The position numbers and the translations under genes were made by a program. From the NCBI GenBank assembly GCA_944380925.1, contig CALWJD010000006.1:34126-98125 (forward strand): a stretch of DNA of 64,000 bases, written 5' to 3'. Below are positions 41,924-49,795 of the stretch, piece by piece. Source of the DNA: UMGS1491 sp944380925. GTDB taxonomy: Bacteria; Bacillota; Clostridia; Oscillospirales; Acutalibacteraceae. Below the pieces are notes generated by a model. It saw only the letters and a list, made by a program, of their open reading frames with translations. It searched no databases and was not told where the DNA came from. The first letter of the stretch is position 1. Each line of letters begins with the position of its first letter.

Positions 41924-43987
41924 CTGGTTATAAAAAAGTGGAGAATAAAAGAATCTATTGGCAATAACGGCGCATATGACTTTGCCAAAAAGTTTAATAT
42001 ACCCCAAGTGGCGCTAAAAATTTTGCAAAACAGAAAAATAGATTCCGAAGAATTACTATCAAATTATTTTAATATAGAAAACAAATATACAAATCCATTT
42101 GATTTTTGCGATATGGATAAAGCTGTCAAGCGTATAAACAGTGCAATTGAAAAAAACGAAAAAATTTGTATATACGGCGATTATGATGCTGACGGAATAA
42201 CGGCAACCGCACTTATTTACCGATACTTAAAAAGTAGACAAGCAAACGCCAATTATTATATTCCCGAGCGTAGCCGAGATGGGTATGGGCTTAACAAAAA
42301 AGCCATAGATATAATTAAATTCAAAGGCACAGATGTTATACTTACCGTTGATAACGGAAGTGTGGCATTTGATGAGGTTTTATATGCCAAAACATTGGGT
42401 ATAGATACCGTAATAACAGACCATCATAAAGTAATGGATACACTCCCTGAGGCTTGCGCAGTTGTAAATCCCTGCAGAAAAGATTGCGCAAATTTAGAAT
42501 ATACAAATTTTGCCGGAGTTGGTGTTGCTTTTAAATTTGTTCAGGCGATGGAATACGGCAAACAAAGTTATGCGGAACTTCTAAATAATTACGCATATCT
42601 TGTGGCTATCGGCACAATTGGAGATTCCATAAAACTAATCGGAGAAACAAAGAATATAGTAAAATTTGGTATAAAAAGTATGGCCGCCACCAATTCTATC
42701 TCCATGAAAAGCTTGCTCAAATGTATCGGAGCAGAAAACCAGGAAATAGATTCTTCTTTTGTTTCCTTTAGTTTAGTGCCTCGTATAAACGCATGCGGAA
42801 GAATGGAAAATGCAGAGATAGCTCTTAAGCTGCTAATCTCAGAAAACTCACACGAATCAGAAGCCCTTTGCGAAGAATTAAATAATTTAAATGCAATGAG
42901 AAAAGATATAGAAAATAACGTTTTTAACATGGCTGAAGATTTACTTAAAAAAGAGCCCTGGAGAAAAAACGAAAAAATTATAATTGCAGAAGGCGAAAAC
43001 TGGAATCACGGAGTTTTAGGGATAGTTGCGGCAAGAATTATGCAAAAGTACGGAAAACCTTGCATAATTATAACAATAGAAGGCGAAGAATCAAGAGGCT
43101 CATGCCGCAGTTTTGAAGATTTTTCGATATATGAAGTTTTAAATAAATCTTCCGAATATCTTTTAAGATTCGGAGGCCACACTTTGGCGGCAGGATTTAA
43201 TATACTAACTGAAAATATAGAAAATTTTAGAAATGCAGTATATGATTTAAGCGAAAATTATGAAATGCCTAACATGACCGTTGATATAGATTTAAAGCTT
43301 GCGCCCAGCCAATTGGACGTATCTTTAGTTGACGGCCTTAAAATTTTGGAACCGTTCGGCAACGAAAATCCGGAGCCGATATTTGGTTTTTTCGAAGTAA
43401 CTTTAAAAAGAGTATTTAGCTTAAGTCAAGGCAAACATTTAAAACTACTGCTGAGTAAAAACGGATGTGATTTTGAAGTTCTATGTTTTAATAAAACTCC
43501 GGAAGAATTTATATATAAGGAATCGGATAAAGTAGACGTTGCTGTAAGACTTTCAAAAAATACATATAAAGGCGCAGAGCGTGTTTCAGCATATCTTGTT
43601 GATTTAAAGCTATCTGATTGCAATTTAGATTACATATTGGAGCAAAAAAATACATATAACGAATTCAAAGCAAAAAATAATATTTCCGAAGAAAATTTAA
43701 AATTAATGTATCCTTCGAGAAATGACTTAGCATTAATGTATAGGTACATAAAAGTAATAAATAACCGATATTCAAGGGTAGATATAATCAATCAAAGAGT
43801 TTTCGGAAAAGACGTTTTTTTACTTAAAACATATGTAATTCTTGATATTTTTAAAGAACTTGGAATTATTGATTTTTACCTAGCCGGAGACAAAATAAAA
43901 ATCAATATATTAAACTTAAAAAGCAAAGTAAATATCGAGGACTCCAAATTATTTAACGATATTTGTCCAAAAGGAAAGGATGATTAA
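41924..43987 (+). CDS. recJ: RecJ, single-stranded-DNA-specific 5'-3' exonuclease
   Basis: Exonuclease for recombination and mismatch repair, about 687 residues. The DHH-family phosphoesterase motifs are ICIYGDYDADGITA near residue 85, NGSVAFDE, TDHHKV near residue 165 and the DHHA1 motif FGGHTLAAGFN near residue 420, followed by an OB region. The C-terminal 130 residues are more divergent and typical of Firmicute RecJ. The start is unusual: GTG 41915 lies inside the AGGTGG ribosome site, CTG 41924 is five bases after it, and ATA 41930 (eleven bases) would give the common opening MKKW. It is followed by rel with a small overlap of frames. Confidence 0.92.
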   Translation: MVIKKWRIKESIGNNGAYDFAKKFNIPQVALKILQNRKIDSEELLSNYFNIENKYTNPFDFCDMDKAVKRINSAIEKNEKICIYGDYDADGITATALIYRYLKSRQANANYYIPERSRDGYGLNKKAIDIIKFKGTDVILTVDNGSVAFDEVLYAKTLGIDTVITDHHKVMDTLPEACAVVNPCRKDCANLEYTNFAGVGVAFKFVQAMEYGKQSYAELLNNYAYLVAIGTIGDSIKLIGETKNIVKFGIKSMAATNSISMKSLLKCIGAENQEIDSSFVSFSLVPRINACGRMENAEIALKLLISENSHESEALCEELNNLNAMRKDIENNVFNMAEDLLKKEPWRKNEKIIIAEGENWNHGVLGIVAARIMQKYGKPCIIITIEGEESRGSCRSFEDFSIYEVLNKSSEYLLRFGGHTLAAGFNILTENIENFRNAVYDLSENYEMPNMTVDIDLKLAPSQLDVSLVDGLKILEPFGNENPEPIFGFFEVTLKRVFSLSQGKHLKLLLSKNGCDFEVLCFNKTPEEFIYKESDKVDVAVRLSKNTYKGAERVSAYLVDLKLSDCNLDYILEQKNTYNEFKAKNNISEENLKLMYPSRNDLALMYRYIKVINNRYSRVDIINQRVFGKDVFLLKTYVILDIFKELGIIDFYLAGDKIKINILNLKSKVNIEDSKLFNDICPKGKDD

Positions 43988-43988
43988 A

Positions 43989-46193
43989 TTGGTAAACGGA
44001 TTTAATTATCATACATACGATGAACTTTTAGCCCTCATAAAAGAAAGCGGAAAAGATTATGATTTGAAAGTTATAGATATGGCCTATAAAGTTGCATGTA
44101 AAGCGCATCAAGGACAAAAAAGAGTTTCCGCAGGAGTTGACTACATACTTCATCCCGTTTCCGTTGCCTATATACTTGTGGAAATGGGTATGGATAGCGC
44201 TTCCGTTGCCGCAGCGCTACTTCATGACGTTGTGGAAGATACGTATGTAACTCAATATGATGTACATGTATTATTCGGAAAAGAAATTTCTGTTTTGGTT
44301 GATGGTGTTACCAAATTTAGGAAAATTTCATATTCTTCAAGAGAAGAAGAGCAAGCAGAAAATATTAAAAAAATGCTTATGGCATCATCGCACGATATAC
44401 GCGTCATCATGATAAAGCTTGCTGATAGGCTCCAAAATATGCGCACAATCGAGTGCATGGATCCGCAAAAGCAAAGAGATAAGGCTTTGCAAAATATGGA
44501 GGTTTTTGCCCCGATAGCGCACAGACTCGGTATACGAACCATAAAAGACGAACTTGAAGATAGATCGCTTAAGTGTTTGGATCCAGTGGCCTACGAAGAA
44601 ATTGAAAATTCACTGGCGCTTAAAAAAGATGATCGGGAAAAATTTATAAATTTAATTAAAAAACGCATCATGGACAGAATACAAAAATATATTCCCGATG
44701 TGTACATTGAAGGCCGTGTAAAAAGTGCCAACGAGATATATAAAAAAATATATATCAAAGGCAAATCCATGGATCAAATTTATGACATATATGCCGTAAG
44801 AGTTATAGTAAACACGATCACGGACTGCTATAATGTTTTTGGTATTGTGCATGATATGTTTCAGCCGGTTCCCGGAAGATTTAAAGACTATATTTCCATA
44901 CCAAAACCAAATATGTATCAATCTTTGCACACAACAGTTCTTAGCAAAGAGGGTATTCCGTTTGAAATTCAGATAAGAACTTGGGAAATGCATAGAACTG
45001 CCGAATACGGAATTGCTGCTCACTGGAAATATAAACTTGGAGTATCCGGCAAAGACGGTCCGCTAAACGGTTCGCTTTCTTGGGTTAGAAAACTTCTTGA
45101 TAACCACAAGGATATTGAGGATGTAACCGACGTTGTCGGAAACATTAAATCTGATTTGGTACCAAAAGAAATTTTCACTTTAACTCCAAAAGGCGATGTT
45201 ATAAGTCTGCCTACAGGTTCAACCGTAATAGATTTTGCCTATGCCATACATACAGAACTTGGGCATCACATGATGGGCGCAAAGGTAAATGGAAAAATAG
45301 TTCCCATGAACTACAAACTAAAAACAGGTGAGATCGTTGATATTATAAGCACGCATGAATCCGAAAAAGGCCCTGACAGAGAATGGCTAAATGTTGTTAA
45401 AACCAGCGAAGCAAGAAACAAAATTCGCCAATGGTTTAAAAAGGAATGCAAAGAAGAAAATATACTCGAAGGAAAAGCGGAAGTCAAGCTGGAGCTTAAG
45501 AAAAACAAAATTTTTGTCCCGGAAGAAGAGCTGGAAAAATTTTTATCACCTATTTTGGAGCAAAATCACTGTAAGACAATAAACGACTTTTTCGCCGCAG
45601 TCGGTTATGGCGGAGTGCAGCTTTGGAGGCTCATGCCAAGGCTAAAAAATGAATATAGCAAAAGGAAAAAAATAGAACAACGCACATCCCGCAAGGAAAA
45701 ACAATTTGCCATAAACAAAAACAAATTGTCACCTACCAACAATTCAGATGCTATAATAGTAGAAGATATGAAAAACTGTTTTGTGAAAATATCAAAATGC
45801 TGCGATCCTGTACCCGGAGATAATATAGTTGGATTTATAACAAAGGGGTACGGTGTTTCCGTGCATAGGTGTGATTGCAAAAACATTTTGAATCATTCTT
45901 CCAAAAAGGAAGATTTGTGCCGCCTTGCGAATGTTTCTTGGGCGGAAAATATACTAGATTATTTTGATACCAAAATAGAAATCATAGCCAATAACGACCC
46001 TGATTTTTTAAGTGATGTTTCAAACAAACTAATTTCCATTCACTTAAAATATAAATCCATGAACATAAAGATTTTAGAAGATAATAAGATGTCACTTACA
46101 ATAGAGGCCAAAGTAAAAAATTTGGATCACCTTATGTTCATACTTAAAAGTTTTTCTCATATAAAAAACATTCTATCCATTAAAAGAATATAA
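43989..46193 (+). CDS. rel: Rel, bifunctional (p)ppGpp synthetase/hydrolase
   Basis: Controls the stringent response. The 734-residue protein has the HD hydrolase domain (HPVSVAYILVEMGMDS, LLHDVVEDT), the synthetase domain (YKKIYIKGKSMDQIYDIYAVRV, PNMYQSLHTTVL), a TGS domain (IFTLTPKGDVISLPTGSTVIDFAY), a zinc-finger/conserved cysteine region (ISKCCDPVPGD, HRCDCKNI) and a C-terminal ACT domain. Key residues for both activities appear intact. TTG 43989 lies eight bases after AAGGAAAGGA and gives MVNGFNYHTYDELL; ATG 43980 overlaps that site. The overlap with the end of recJ couples the two genes, a common Firmicute order. Confidence 0.96.
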   Translation: MVNGFNYHTYDELLALIKESGKDYDLKVIDMAYKVACKAHQGQKRVSAGVDYILHPVSVAYILVEMGMDSASVAAALLHDVVEDTYVTQYDVHVLFGKEISVLVDGVTKFRKISYSSREEEQAENIKKMLMASSHDIRVIMIKLADRLQNMRTIECMDPQKQRDKALQNMEVFAPIAHRLGIRTIKDELEDRSLKCLDPVAYEEIENSLALKKDDREKFINLIKKRIMDRIQKYIPDVYIEGRVKSANEIYKKIYIKGKSMDQIYDIYAVRVIVNTITDCYNVFGIVHDMFQPVPGRFKDYISIPKPNMYQSLHTTVLSKEGIPFEIQIRTWEMHRTAEYGIAAHWKYKLGVSGKDGPLNGSLSWVRKLLDNHKDIEDVTDVVGNIKSDLVPKEIFTLTPKGDVISLPTGSTVIDFAYAIHTELGHHMMGAKVNGKIVPMNYKLKTGEIVDIISTHESEKGPDREWLNVVKTSEARNKIRQWFKKECKEENILEGKAEVKLELKKNKIFVPEEELEKFLSPILEQNHCKTINDFFAAVGYGGVQLWRLMPRLKNEYSKRKKIEQRTSRKEKQFAINKNKLSPTNNSDAIIVEDMKNCFVKISKCCDPVPGDNIVGFITKGYGVSVHRCDCKNILNHSSKKEDLCRLANVSWAENILDYFDTKIEIIANNDPDFLSDVSNKLISIHLKYKSMNIKILEDNKMSLTIEAKVKNLDHLMFILKSFSHIKNILSIKRI

Positions 46194-46217
46194 TCCGTAA
46201 AAACATGCTCTATAAAG

Positions 46218-46246
46218 TTGACAAACGTTAATTAGAATTATAGAAT
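46218..46246 (+). promoter_or_regulatory. Sigma-A type promoter for the zinc-ribbon gene
   Basis: TTGACA (46218-46223, perfect consensus) and TAGAAT (46241-46246) are 17 bases apart, about 70 bases before the start at 46319. Confidence 0.75.
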
Positions 46247-46318
46247 GTAGCTGTTGTGATTTTAACACTCAACTTAATTGATTAATTAAATAAAAAATTT
46301 AAAAGGGAGATGGCAGAA

Positions 46319-46747
46319 ATGGGAGTATTTGAAGATATTTTTTTAAAAGCCAAAGGAGCAGTAGATGCAATAGGGGAGAAAGCCGGGCAGTATGTGGATG
46401 TTTCTAAGCTAAATATAAAGCTCATGGAACTTAAGGGTGACCTTAAAAACGAATATGAAAACCTGGGAAAATTAGTTCACAAATGTGCAAAAAGCGGAGA
46501 AGACGGCAAATCGGAAATTAATGTAAGTATAGCGCAAATCGATAATATAGGCCTTAGAATAGAGGAACTTAAAAAACAAATTGCAACGCTCAAAAATAAA
46601 GTTCTTTGCAAAACGTGCGAACACCTAAATGAACAAGATTCTGTTTTTTGCGCAAAATGCGGTCAGAAACTTTCAAAACCTGAAAATTTGGAAAATAGTC
46701 AGGAAATCAAAGAAGAAGACGACGATTTCGGAGATTTTGATGATTAA
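46319..46747 (+). CDS. Helical protein with a C-terminal zinc ribbon and acidic tail
   Basis: A 142-residue protein of no named family that I recognise. The first 95 residues are helical, with a coiled-coil like LNIKLMELKGDLKNEYENLGKLVH. Four cysteines then form a zinc ribbon: CKTCEHLNEQDSVFCAKCG (CxxC-x12-CxxC). The C-terminus is strongly acidic (EEDDDFGDFDD). This layout recurs in small Firmicute proteins annotated as zinc-ribbon domain proteins. ATG 46319 lies nine bases after AAAAGGGAG; the ATG at 46310 abuts it. It has its own promoter and terminator. The tail-anchored coiled-coil genes that follow may be functional partners, on position alone. Confidence 0.78.
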   Translation: MGVFEDIFLKAKGAVDAIGEKAGQYVDVSKLNIKLMELKGDLKNEYENLGKLVHKCAKSGEDGKSEINVSIAQIDNIGLRIEELKKQIATLKNKVLCKTCEHLNEQDSVFCAKCGQKLSKPENLENSQEIKEEDDDFGDFDD

Positions 46748-46760
46748 ATAATAAGTAAGC

Positions 46761-46810
46761 AACCATATGCCATTTCCGCACAAGTATTGGATAAGGGCAT
46801 ATGGTTTTTT
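46761..46810 (+). terminator. Rho-independent terminator after the zinc-ribbon gene
   Basis: AACCATATGCC (46761-46771) pairs with GGCATATGGTT (46796-46806) and is followed by a T run. Confidence 0.85.
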
Positions 46811-46852
46811 ATAATAATAAAAAATATGATTAATTAAAAAGGAGGAAATATC

Positions 46853-47506
46853 ATGGCTATAACTGAAATTATTCATAATGCTCAAGAAGGATTAAAAAAA
46901 TTAAAAACAAATTACACACGCGCAAATGCATATTTTATAGAAATAATCGCACTGCACGATGATTTGGAAGAACAATTAAATGAGCTGGATACCAATATAA
47001 AAACTTTTGAGCAAAAATTCGCCGGAAATTTAACGGACCATCAAACTAAAATTTTACTAGATGGAAAAGCACGTTTTTCAGGCCTTAGAAAGGCGCTAGA
47101 TGATTTTGATCAGTTATATCGAGAAAATAGGCCGGATAAACCTATTGATAGATTTGAAGACTACACAAGAGAATTAACCGCAATGGAAAGAGCGTGCGTG
47201 GCAGGATCGGCAAACGAAAAAGATTGTATCAAAAAAATGGAAAAAATAGCTGCGTATTCGAATAAGTGTTTGAATTTTATCGATTTCTATAAGAAATCAA
47301 AGGTCACAATCGAATCCTTGATTAAAATACTAAAAGAGCAAAATACCACTCTTAAAAACTCTCTCACCGCTGCGAACAAAAAAGGGTGGGGAGAGTGGAT
47401 TTTTGATAATTTCAAATCTTCGTTACAAGTTTTACAGTTTACTGTGATAAATGCTGTAATTGGAGTTTTCGCCGCGCAGGCCGTTAGGAGTATTTTTTTT
47501 AGTTAA
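46853..47506 (+). CDS. Tail-anchored coiled-coil protein, paralog A (unknown function)
   Basis: A 217-residue protein that I cannot assign. It is almost all helix, with heptad-like stretches (DDLEEQLNELDTNIKTFEQKF; KKSKVTIESLIKILKEQ), and ends in one hydrophobic helix (LQFTVINAVIGVFAAQAVRSIFF) at the extreme C-terminus. The bulk would thus face the cytoplasm from a tail anchor. It aligns along its length with the product at 47812-48471: EIIHNAQEGLKKLKTNYTRAN matches EIVQGAKEDFEKLKKNFSNAN, and KCLNFIDFY matches KCINFINFY. It has an excellent AAGGAGG ribosome site and its own terminator. No catalytic motif is seen, so it is probably structural or a scaffold. Confidence 0.78.
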   Translation: MAITEIIHNAQEGLKKLKTNYTRANAYFIEIIALHDDLEEQLNELDTNIKTFEQKFAGNLTDHQTKILLDGKARFSGLRKALDDFDQLYRENRPDKPIDRFEDYTRELTAMERACVAGSANEKDCIKKMEKIAAYSNKCLNFIDFYKKSKVTIESLIKILKEQNTTLKNSLTAANKKGWGEWIFDNFKSSLQVLQFTVINAVIGVFAAQAVRSIFFS

Positions 47507-47526
47507 TTCTCATATTTTTAAAGATA

Positions 47527-47559
47527 AAAGGAGCCCAAATCGATTTAGGCTCCTTTTTG
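47527..47559 (+). terminator. Rho-independent terminator after paralog A
   Basis: AAAGGAGCC pairs with GGCTCCTTT, the inner AAAT/ATTT extends the stem, and T's follow. It lies directly before the tRNA-Arg on the opposite strand. Confidence 0.85.
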
Positions 47560-47579
47560 TGGTCGCTTCCTTGTAAATG

Positions 47580-47654
47580 TGGTACCCCTTGCCAGAATCG
47601 AACTGACAACTAATCCTTAGGAGGGATTTGTTATATCCATTTAACTAAAGGGGC
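47580..47654 (-). tRNA. tRNA-Arg (anticodon CCT)
   Basis: On the minus strand, 47654 to 47580 folds as a full cloverleaf. The acceptor GCCCCTT pairs with AAGGGGT (first pair G-T). The D stem is GTTA/TAAC, and the anticodon stem AATCC/GGATT carries loop CTCCTAA (anticodon CCT). The T arm contains GTTCGATTC, and CCA is encoded (47582-47580). It is intact. It sits alone between the two tail-anchored paralogs. Confidence 0.92.
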
Positions 47655-47748
47655 AAAGTATAATCCTATAATCTCGATTATATACAAAACTAATTTGTTT
47701 GTCAAAAAAATAAAATTGCTTTAAATATATGCTTTTTGAAAAATACAC

Positions 47749-47777
47749 TTGATATTTTGCTTAAAATATTGTATAAT
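47749..47777 (+). promoter_or_regulatory. Sigma-A type promoter for paralog B
   Basis: TTGATA (47749-47754) and a perfect TATAAT (47772-47777) are 17 bases apart, about 20 bases upstream of the AAGGAG ribosome site. Confidence 0.78.
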
Positions 47778-47811
47778 GTACCTGCATTAAATTCACTAAG
47801 GAGTGATAAAT

Positions 47812-48471
47812 ATAGGTAACAATTCTAAAAACAATTATGGTGAAATCGTCCAGGGCGCAAAAGAAGATTTTGAAAAATTAAAGAAAAATTTTTCAAATGC
47901 CAATATAGCGTTTCATGAAACCAAAATTTTTTCTGAAAAGCTAAAGAATGAAATCGATAATTTAAGAAAGAACCTAAAAATATTGGAGGAAAAAGCTAAT
48001 GAAGACGGCAACGTAAAGCCTACTGACCTCCGAGCTTTGATCGATGCAAAAGCAGAAACTGATGAGTTTGATAAAGTACTATCCAATTTTATACGTAGAA
48101 GCGAAGAAGTAGCGACGCCGATTGATAATTTTGAAACATTCGAGCAAGAATTGAATAGCTTGGAAGATGATATTAAAAATGATGTTGACTCCAAGATCGT
48201 GGGCAAAAAAATGGAAGAGATTTATAGTTACGTGACTAAATGCATAAATTTTATTAATTTTTACAATCACTACAAGAATAAGCTTGATAATGCATATAAA
48301 ATTTTAGTAGATAGAAACAAAGAGGTAAACAAATTGATTTCCGGAGAAAGTTGGGTCGATTGTTTCGGAAAAATGTTTAACCCATACGTAAAGGCAATCG
48401 CTGTCGCCGTTTTATCTACGACTGTTTCGTTTTTTACCAATAAGATATTAAAAAGTATGTTTACCGCATAA
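47812..48471 (+). CDS. Tail-anchored coiled-coil protein, paralog B (unknown function)
   Basis: Same architecture and clear sequence relation to paralog A (46853-47506): an all-helical, charged body with coiled-coil stretches (EKLKNEIDNLRKNLKILEEKAN) and a single C-terminal hydrophobic helix (YVKAIAVAVLSTTVSFFTNKIL). The shared central motif PIDxFExxxxEL reads PIDNFETFEQEL here and PIDRFEDYTREL in A. Start choice: AAGGAG (47799-47803) is six to eight bases before ATA 47812, giving 219 residues. GTG 47803 overlaps the ribosome site and is the only conventional option. It has its own strong promoter and a bidirectional terminator. Function unknown; no enzymatic motif visible. Confidence 0.76.
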   Translation: MGNNSKNNYGEIVQGAKEDFEKLKKNFSNANIAFHETKIFSEKLKNEIDNLRKNLKILEEKANEDGNVKPTDLRALIDAKAETDEFDKVLSNFIRRSEEVATPIDNFETFEQELNSLEDDIKNDVDSKIVGKKMEEIYSYVTKCINFINFYNHYKNKLDNAYKILVDRNKEVNKLISGESWVDCFGKMFNPYVKAIAVAVLSTTVSFFTNKILKSMFTA

Positions 48472-48488
48472 ATAGTTCAATAAACGAA

Positions 48489-48526
48489 TATCCCGGCATA
48501 AGAAAAAAGTTTTTCATGCCGGGATA
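48489..48526. terminator. Bidirectional terminator between paralog B and the RibU-like gene
   Basis: TATCCCGGCAT (48489-48499) pairs perfectly with ATGCCGGGATA (48516-48526). It lies between two convergent genes and can serve both. Confidence 0.85.
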
Positions 48527-48544
48527 CTCTATTTATTAAAAAAT

Positions 48545-49081
48545 TTATTGATGAACCTTTAAAAGCTTCTTGATAGGCTTTTCTAAATAAAAAGCCATAC
48601 CAACTGTAACAGCAAGTTTAATTACATTATAAGGAACAATTACGGGAAACATGAACTTGTTTAGAACTTCAGGAGAAATAAAAAATAAATTTATCCATAA
48701 AAAATAATTTATAAGCAGCTTCAAAAACAGACAAATAATAGTTCCAAAAGTTATACCTGAAATTTTGATAAATTTATTCTTTTGTTTGCCAAATATTCCA
48801 ATAAACAGTATTACTATTAAAGAAGTAAGCCTTATAATAAAACCGGCCCAACCTGCGGAGCTAAAAAGAAGCGTTCTAAAAGAAGATGAAACCAAAAGAA
48901 CAACGGCGCCCGAAGGAATTCCGCAAATTAAAGTAGCCAAAAAAATGGGTATATCAGAAAAATCCAATTTCAAAAAAGGAAAAACAGGCAAGATTGAAAG
49001 TCTTCCAAAATATCCAAGTACCAATGTAAGTACTATAAACACCGAATTATATGTAATTTTAAGAGTTTTACTTATTTTCAT
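48545..49081 (-). CDS. ribU: ECF transporter S component, RibU-like (riboflavin type)
   Basis: A 178-residue membrane protein with about six helices that captures a vitamin and docks on the shared ECF module. The RibU-like pattern includes an early helix pair, FLKLDFSDIPIFLATLICGIPSGAVV and INYFLW. The DFSDIP motif is characteristic of riboflavin/pyrimidine-type S components. No FMN riboswitch is recognisable upstream; instead a 14-base perfect hairpin abuts the ribosome site (49095-49126). The thiamine-type S component at 29427 suggests a shared energising module elsewhere in the genome. Riboflavin is the likely substrate but not certain. Confidence 0.78.
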   Translation of the reverse strand: MKISKTLKITYNSVFIVLTLVLGYFGRLSILPVFPFLKLDFSDIPIFLATLICGIPSGAVVLLVSSSFRTLLFSSAGWAGFIIRLTSLIVILFIGIFGKQKNKFIKISGITFGTIICLFLKLLINYFLWINLFFISPEVLNKFMFPVIVPYNVIKLAVTVGMAFYLEKPIKKLLKVHQ

Positions 49082-49094
49082 ATTTTAATCCCCT

Positions 49095-49126
49095 CACCTA
49101 TACAAAATATTAATTTTGTATAGGTG
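49095..49126. promoter_or_regulatory. Perfect inverted repeat abutting the ribU ribosome site
   Basis: Fourteen-base arms CACCTATACAAAAT and ATTTTGTATAGGTG flank ATTA. On the minus strand the AGGGGAT ribosome site of the RibU-like gene begins immediately after the repeat. There is no T run, so it is unlikely to be a terminator; an operator or translational control hairpin is more likely. Confidence 0.6.
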
Positions 49127-49163
49127 GATTTGTTATCTATTTTCGCTTTCCACAAATAAAAAA

Positions 49164-49760
49164 TTATTTTTTGGAGGCTATATTTTGATTCCGCTGCATT
49201 TTAAAAATCTGATAAGCGTAACCTTTTTGATCCGCAGGTCCAACTTTTGCATTTATTTCTACTAATACATAATTTAAAAAAGTTCTTACTTTATCGACAT
49301 TATCATCATTTTTTCCTTTATATTCTATTTCTATATAATCACCCAAACCCTTAACTGTATCTATAGAAATTTCGCAATCTTTATAATTAAAACATTGCCT
49401 TATTTTATCAGTTACTATAAATGGCACAAAATTATTCCCATCTAGTCCCAGCTTTTTTAAATGCTTATGTAATTCTTGTTTTGTGTCCATTGCATATTCT
49501 TTTTCTTCGCAATACGTTTTTATTTCTGTATTTTCCGGAAGCCAATGTTTATATGTAAATATAAGCTTTCCGTTTTCTTCGCGTATTCTAATCCAAGTGT
49601 TTATATTATCAGGATCTTTAAAAAGACTATCTTCCGGATTATCATAGTACGTATCAATTTGGTGTTTTAAAACTGAAGGTGTAATTCCATTTTTATTAAA
49701 AAAATCCAGTACTTCTTTTTTACTCAAAAGCTTATTGCGAATTTCTATCTCTTTGCCCAT
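49164..49760 (-). CDS. CYTH-domain protein (class IV adenylate cyclase / CyaB-like)
   Basis: A 198-residue protein of the CYTH superfamily, beta-barrel enzymes acting on nucleotide triphosphates or polyphosphate with two metal ions. The signature ExExR motif opens the protein (GKEIEIRNKLLS). Other barrel residues appear in QIDTYYDNP, WIRIREENGKLIFTYKHW and the C-terminal DYIEIEYKG. The EEKEYAMDTKQELHKHLKKLG region matches CyaB-type proteins. It could be a triphosphatase or make an unidentified product; adenylate cyclase activity should not be assumed. Start ATG 49760 follows AGAAAGG on its strand. It lies beside pfkA without overlap. Confidence 0.85.
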   Translation of the reverse strand: MGKEIEIRNKLLSKKEVLDFFNKNGITPSVLKHQIDTYYDNPEDSLFKDPDNINTWIRIREENGKLIFTYKHWLPENTEIKTYCEEKEYAMDTKQELHKHLKKLGLDGNNFVPFIVTDKIRQCFNYKDCEISIDTVKGLGDYIEIEYKGKNDDNVDKVRTFLNYVLVEINAKVGPADQKGYAYQIFKMQRNQNIASKK

Positions 49761-49795
49761 TTTATAAAACCTTTCTTCTGAAACTTAAAACTATA

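Noticed and set aside
49164..49760. Calling the CYTH protein an adenylate cyclase
   Set aside because: The ExExR motif is shared by triphosphatases and other CYTH enzymes, and nothing nearby supports cyclic AMP signalling.
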